From Sphingobium xenophagum NBRC 107872 (GTDB taxonomy: Bacteria; Pseudomonadota; Alphaproteobacteria; Sphingomonadales; Sphingomonadaceae): a stretch of 64,000 nucleotides of DNA. The stretch spans positions 24,846 through 88,845 of the forward strand of contig NZ_BARE01000028.1 in the NCBI RefSeq assembly GCF_000367345.1, in the 5' to 3' direction. Positions 60,077 to 64,000 of this stretch are shown here, in pieces (positions within the stretch are counted from its first letter, which is position 1; each line of letters begins with the position of its first letter). The position numbers and the translations under genes were made by a program. The notes beneath the pieces were generated by a model. It ran no database searches and was not told the origin of the DNA. It saw nothing but the letters and a program-made list of their open reading frames with translations.

Positions 60077-61216
60077 CTATTCCGCCTTGGACCTGGAATC
60101 GCCCGTCACGGACTGGATGACATTTTCCCGCAGTCCGGCATCCTGAAGATGCTTGGCATTTTCCAGCCTGATCTGGGCCGCCGCTTCATCATATAGAAAT
60201 GGCAGAACCGCATATCGCTCGCCACTGGTCACCGGCAGAACCTCGTGGAGCAGCGAGCAGGAGAATATGATCGCCCCGCCGGTCGGGGGCCGATAGGTGC
60301 GCGGGCCGAATTCGGGGAAACGCAGATCCCCGCCCTCATAGCGATCAGCGTCGAGACCGATGGAAACCGCAAATCTGCGATGCGCCGTTCCCAGCGTCGT
60401 ATTGTCCTTGTGAGGGCGAAAATGTCCCCCGGACTTGGAATCATAGCGCGCAACGATGTATCGCTCCATCCGGGACACCGTGAACTGAAATGCCCTGGCG
60501 ATCGGCGGAACAAGCCGCCGGCGAATGCGCGCTTTCAACGCATTGCGCAGCTGCTCGTCATCAATGCTGCAGTCTGACCGGCGCTTGTGAACATGATCGA
60601 GCACCTGGACCGTCTCGCCGGTCTTTGGGTCCGTTTTCATATAGCCGCTGTCGTTCAGCCCAACCGTTTCGGCATAGGTGATCAGCTTATGGCAGAAATC
60701 CGGTTCCAGCACGTTGGGCACCACCAATATGGGCGCCCATGCATCCATATCCGCCTTCGGCGCCGGTTGCCCGTCCAGCGCAGCACATATGTCGTCATAA
60801 TGCGTCACCAGGTCATTGATCGGCAAAATCCTGAGCACGCGCATACCTGGGTCGAGTATCCAGGTCATGAGCGCCACGGCGGAGCCATTGTCCTTCTGGC
60901 GTCCGACAGCCCCGAATAATGTCGCCATCTCCAGGTCGAAGTCGAGGAATAGCCGGATTCCGGGCTGACGCTCCGTCAGCAACCCGCTCTGTTCGTCGCG
61001 CGGGTCGTTCGTGACGATGAACGCGCATGCAAACCTGTCGTCCAGGCATTTGGTTTCGGCGTGCATGGCCGCCAGAAACGCCTGCGCGCCGGGAGAAGCA
61101 CCGCTGCCCAGGAAGGTAACGACGATGTAGCGCCCGGCGGCGCTATCGAATGAAAACCGGGGATTTGTGATTCCTCGAGCGAAGAATGAGGGGACAGGGT
61201 CACCGACCAGCAGCAT
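60077..61216 (-). CDS. Redoxin-like/2OG-Fe(II) oxygenase fusion
   Basis: A 379-residue protein. Residues about 1-160 resemble a peroxiredoxin or thioredoxin-fold domain (DPVPSFFARGITNPRFS, YIVVTFLGSGASPGAQ). The place where a peroxidatic Cys is expected reads GSGASPG, so that activity is probably lost. Residues about 190-350 form a prolyl-4-hydroxylase-type 2-oxoglutarate oxygenase: HFRPHKD (HxD), then LLHEVLPV (distal His) and SGERY with the 2OG-binding Arg. ATG at 61216 is chosen because AAGGAA lies about 8 nt upstream. Substrate unknown. Confidence 0.82.
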   Translation of the reverse strand: MLLVGDPVPSFFARGITNPRFSFDSAAGRYIVVTFLGSGASPGAQAFLAAMHAETKCLDDRFACAFIVTNDPRDEQSGLLTERQPGIRLFLDFDLEMATLFGAVGRQKDNGSAVALMTWILDPGMRVLRILPINDLVTHYDDICAALDGQPAPKADMDAWAPILVVPNVLEPDFCHKLITYAETVGLNDSGYMKTDPKTGETVQVLDHVHKRRSDCSIDDEQLRNALKARIRRRLVPPIARAFQFTVSRMERYIVARYDSKSGGHFRPHKDNTTLGTAHRRFAVSIGLDADRYEGGDLRFPEFGPRTYRPPTGGAIIFSCSLLHEVLPVTSGERYAVLPFLYDEAAAQIRLENAKHLQDAGLRENVIQSVTGDSRSKAE

Positions 61217-61330
61217 GTCAATTCCTTGAGGATCACAATCGTTCGCACAGGTCTGCCCAAGCCCGGCGTTCAACGCAACCTTCGCCGCCCCAGTCGATGT
61301 TGGGGAGAGAGCGCCCGGTCGCCCGCCCCC

Positions 61331-63931
<2,601 letters not shown>

Positions 63932-63943
63932 TTGATTCTCTCT

Positions 63944-63963
63944 CCCCTCCCTTCAGGGAGGGG
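63944..63963. repeat. CCCCTCCCT hairpin repeat, second copy
   Basis: CCCCTCCCT (63944-63952) and AGGGAGGGG (63955-63963) are inverted, as in the atpD-atpC copy. This copy sits just upstream of metH on its leader strand. Confidence 0.65.
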
Positions 63964-64000
63964 TCGGGGGAGGGCATGTCGGAGAGCAAGCCTTTACAGG

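Overview
This 64 kb window is GC-rich chromosomal DNA from an alphaproteobacterium. It most likely comes from the Sphingomonadales (Sphingobium/Sphingomonas type). The evidence is an F1 operon in the order atpH-A-G-D-C with no Fo genes beside it, a MetH lacking its homocysteine domain, a PopZ-type polar organiser beside tolC and valS, a TonB-dependent receptor, and dense small intergenic palindromes. Genus is inferred from gene content and protein style; no database search was possible. No rRNA, phage, insertion sequence or CRISPR array is visible. No gene-free stretch exceeds 300 bases.

Layout. 152-4971: F1-ATPase operon ending in a strong terminator. 5052-10587: a YciI-like protein, then an envelope-glycan style cluster of two large polytopic proteins flanking a divergent GtrB-like glycosyltransferase and a SAM methyltransferase. 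10584-14917: an orphan CpaF secretion ATPase, an exported methyltransferase-like protein, a DMT exporter, OsmC and a PRC-barrel protein. 15077-18689: a small hydrolase, a YezD/OscA-like DUF2292 protein and a TonB-dependent receptor. 18788-24045: panB, then yfgM-like/bamB/der, a TusA-like protein and an orphan Hpt protein. 24091-28031: a luciferase-like monooxygenase, an acyltransferase-3 and a HerA-like ATPase.

28190-36017 is a long minus-strand run: MATE exporter, valS, NnrU, PopZ-like, TolC and a Pcm-like protein. A tRNA-Cys, a glutathione transferase and a frameshifted membrane gene follow. Then come ndk, holC and pepA (minus), and the classical lptD-surA-pdxA-rsmA run (plus). 46299-57391 is again minus strand: TPR protein, RsmB-like, guaB, ftsH, small membrane protein, tilS, CpoB, RodZ-like and ptsP. 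The right end holds two tandem Tat-signal aminotransferases, a redoxin-like/2OG-oxygenase fusion and split metH.

Most of the window is core biology: energy, outer-membrane assembly (BamB, LptD, SurA, TolC, CpoB), translation and nucleotide metabolism. The least conventional items are the paired exported PLP aminotransferases, the degenerate-redoxin/2OG-oxygenase fusion, the DUF2292-receptor module with a repeat-containing leader, the orphan CpaF coupled to a membrane protein, and several families of intergenic palindromes. These include one perfect 33-bp inverted repeat and a long palindromic element present twice.
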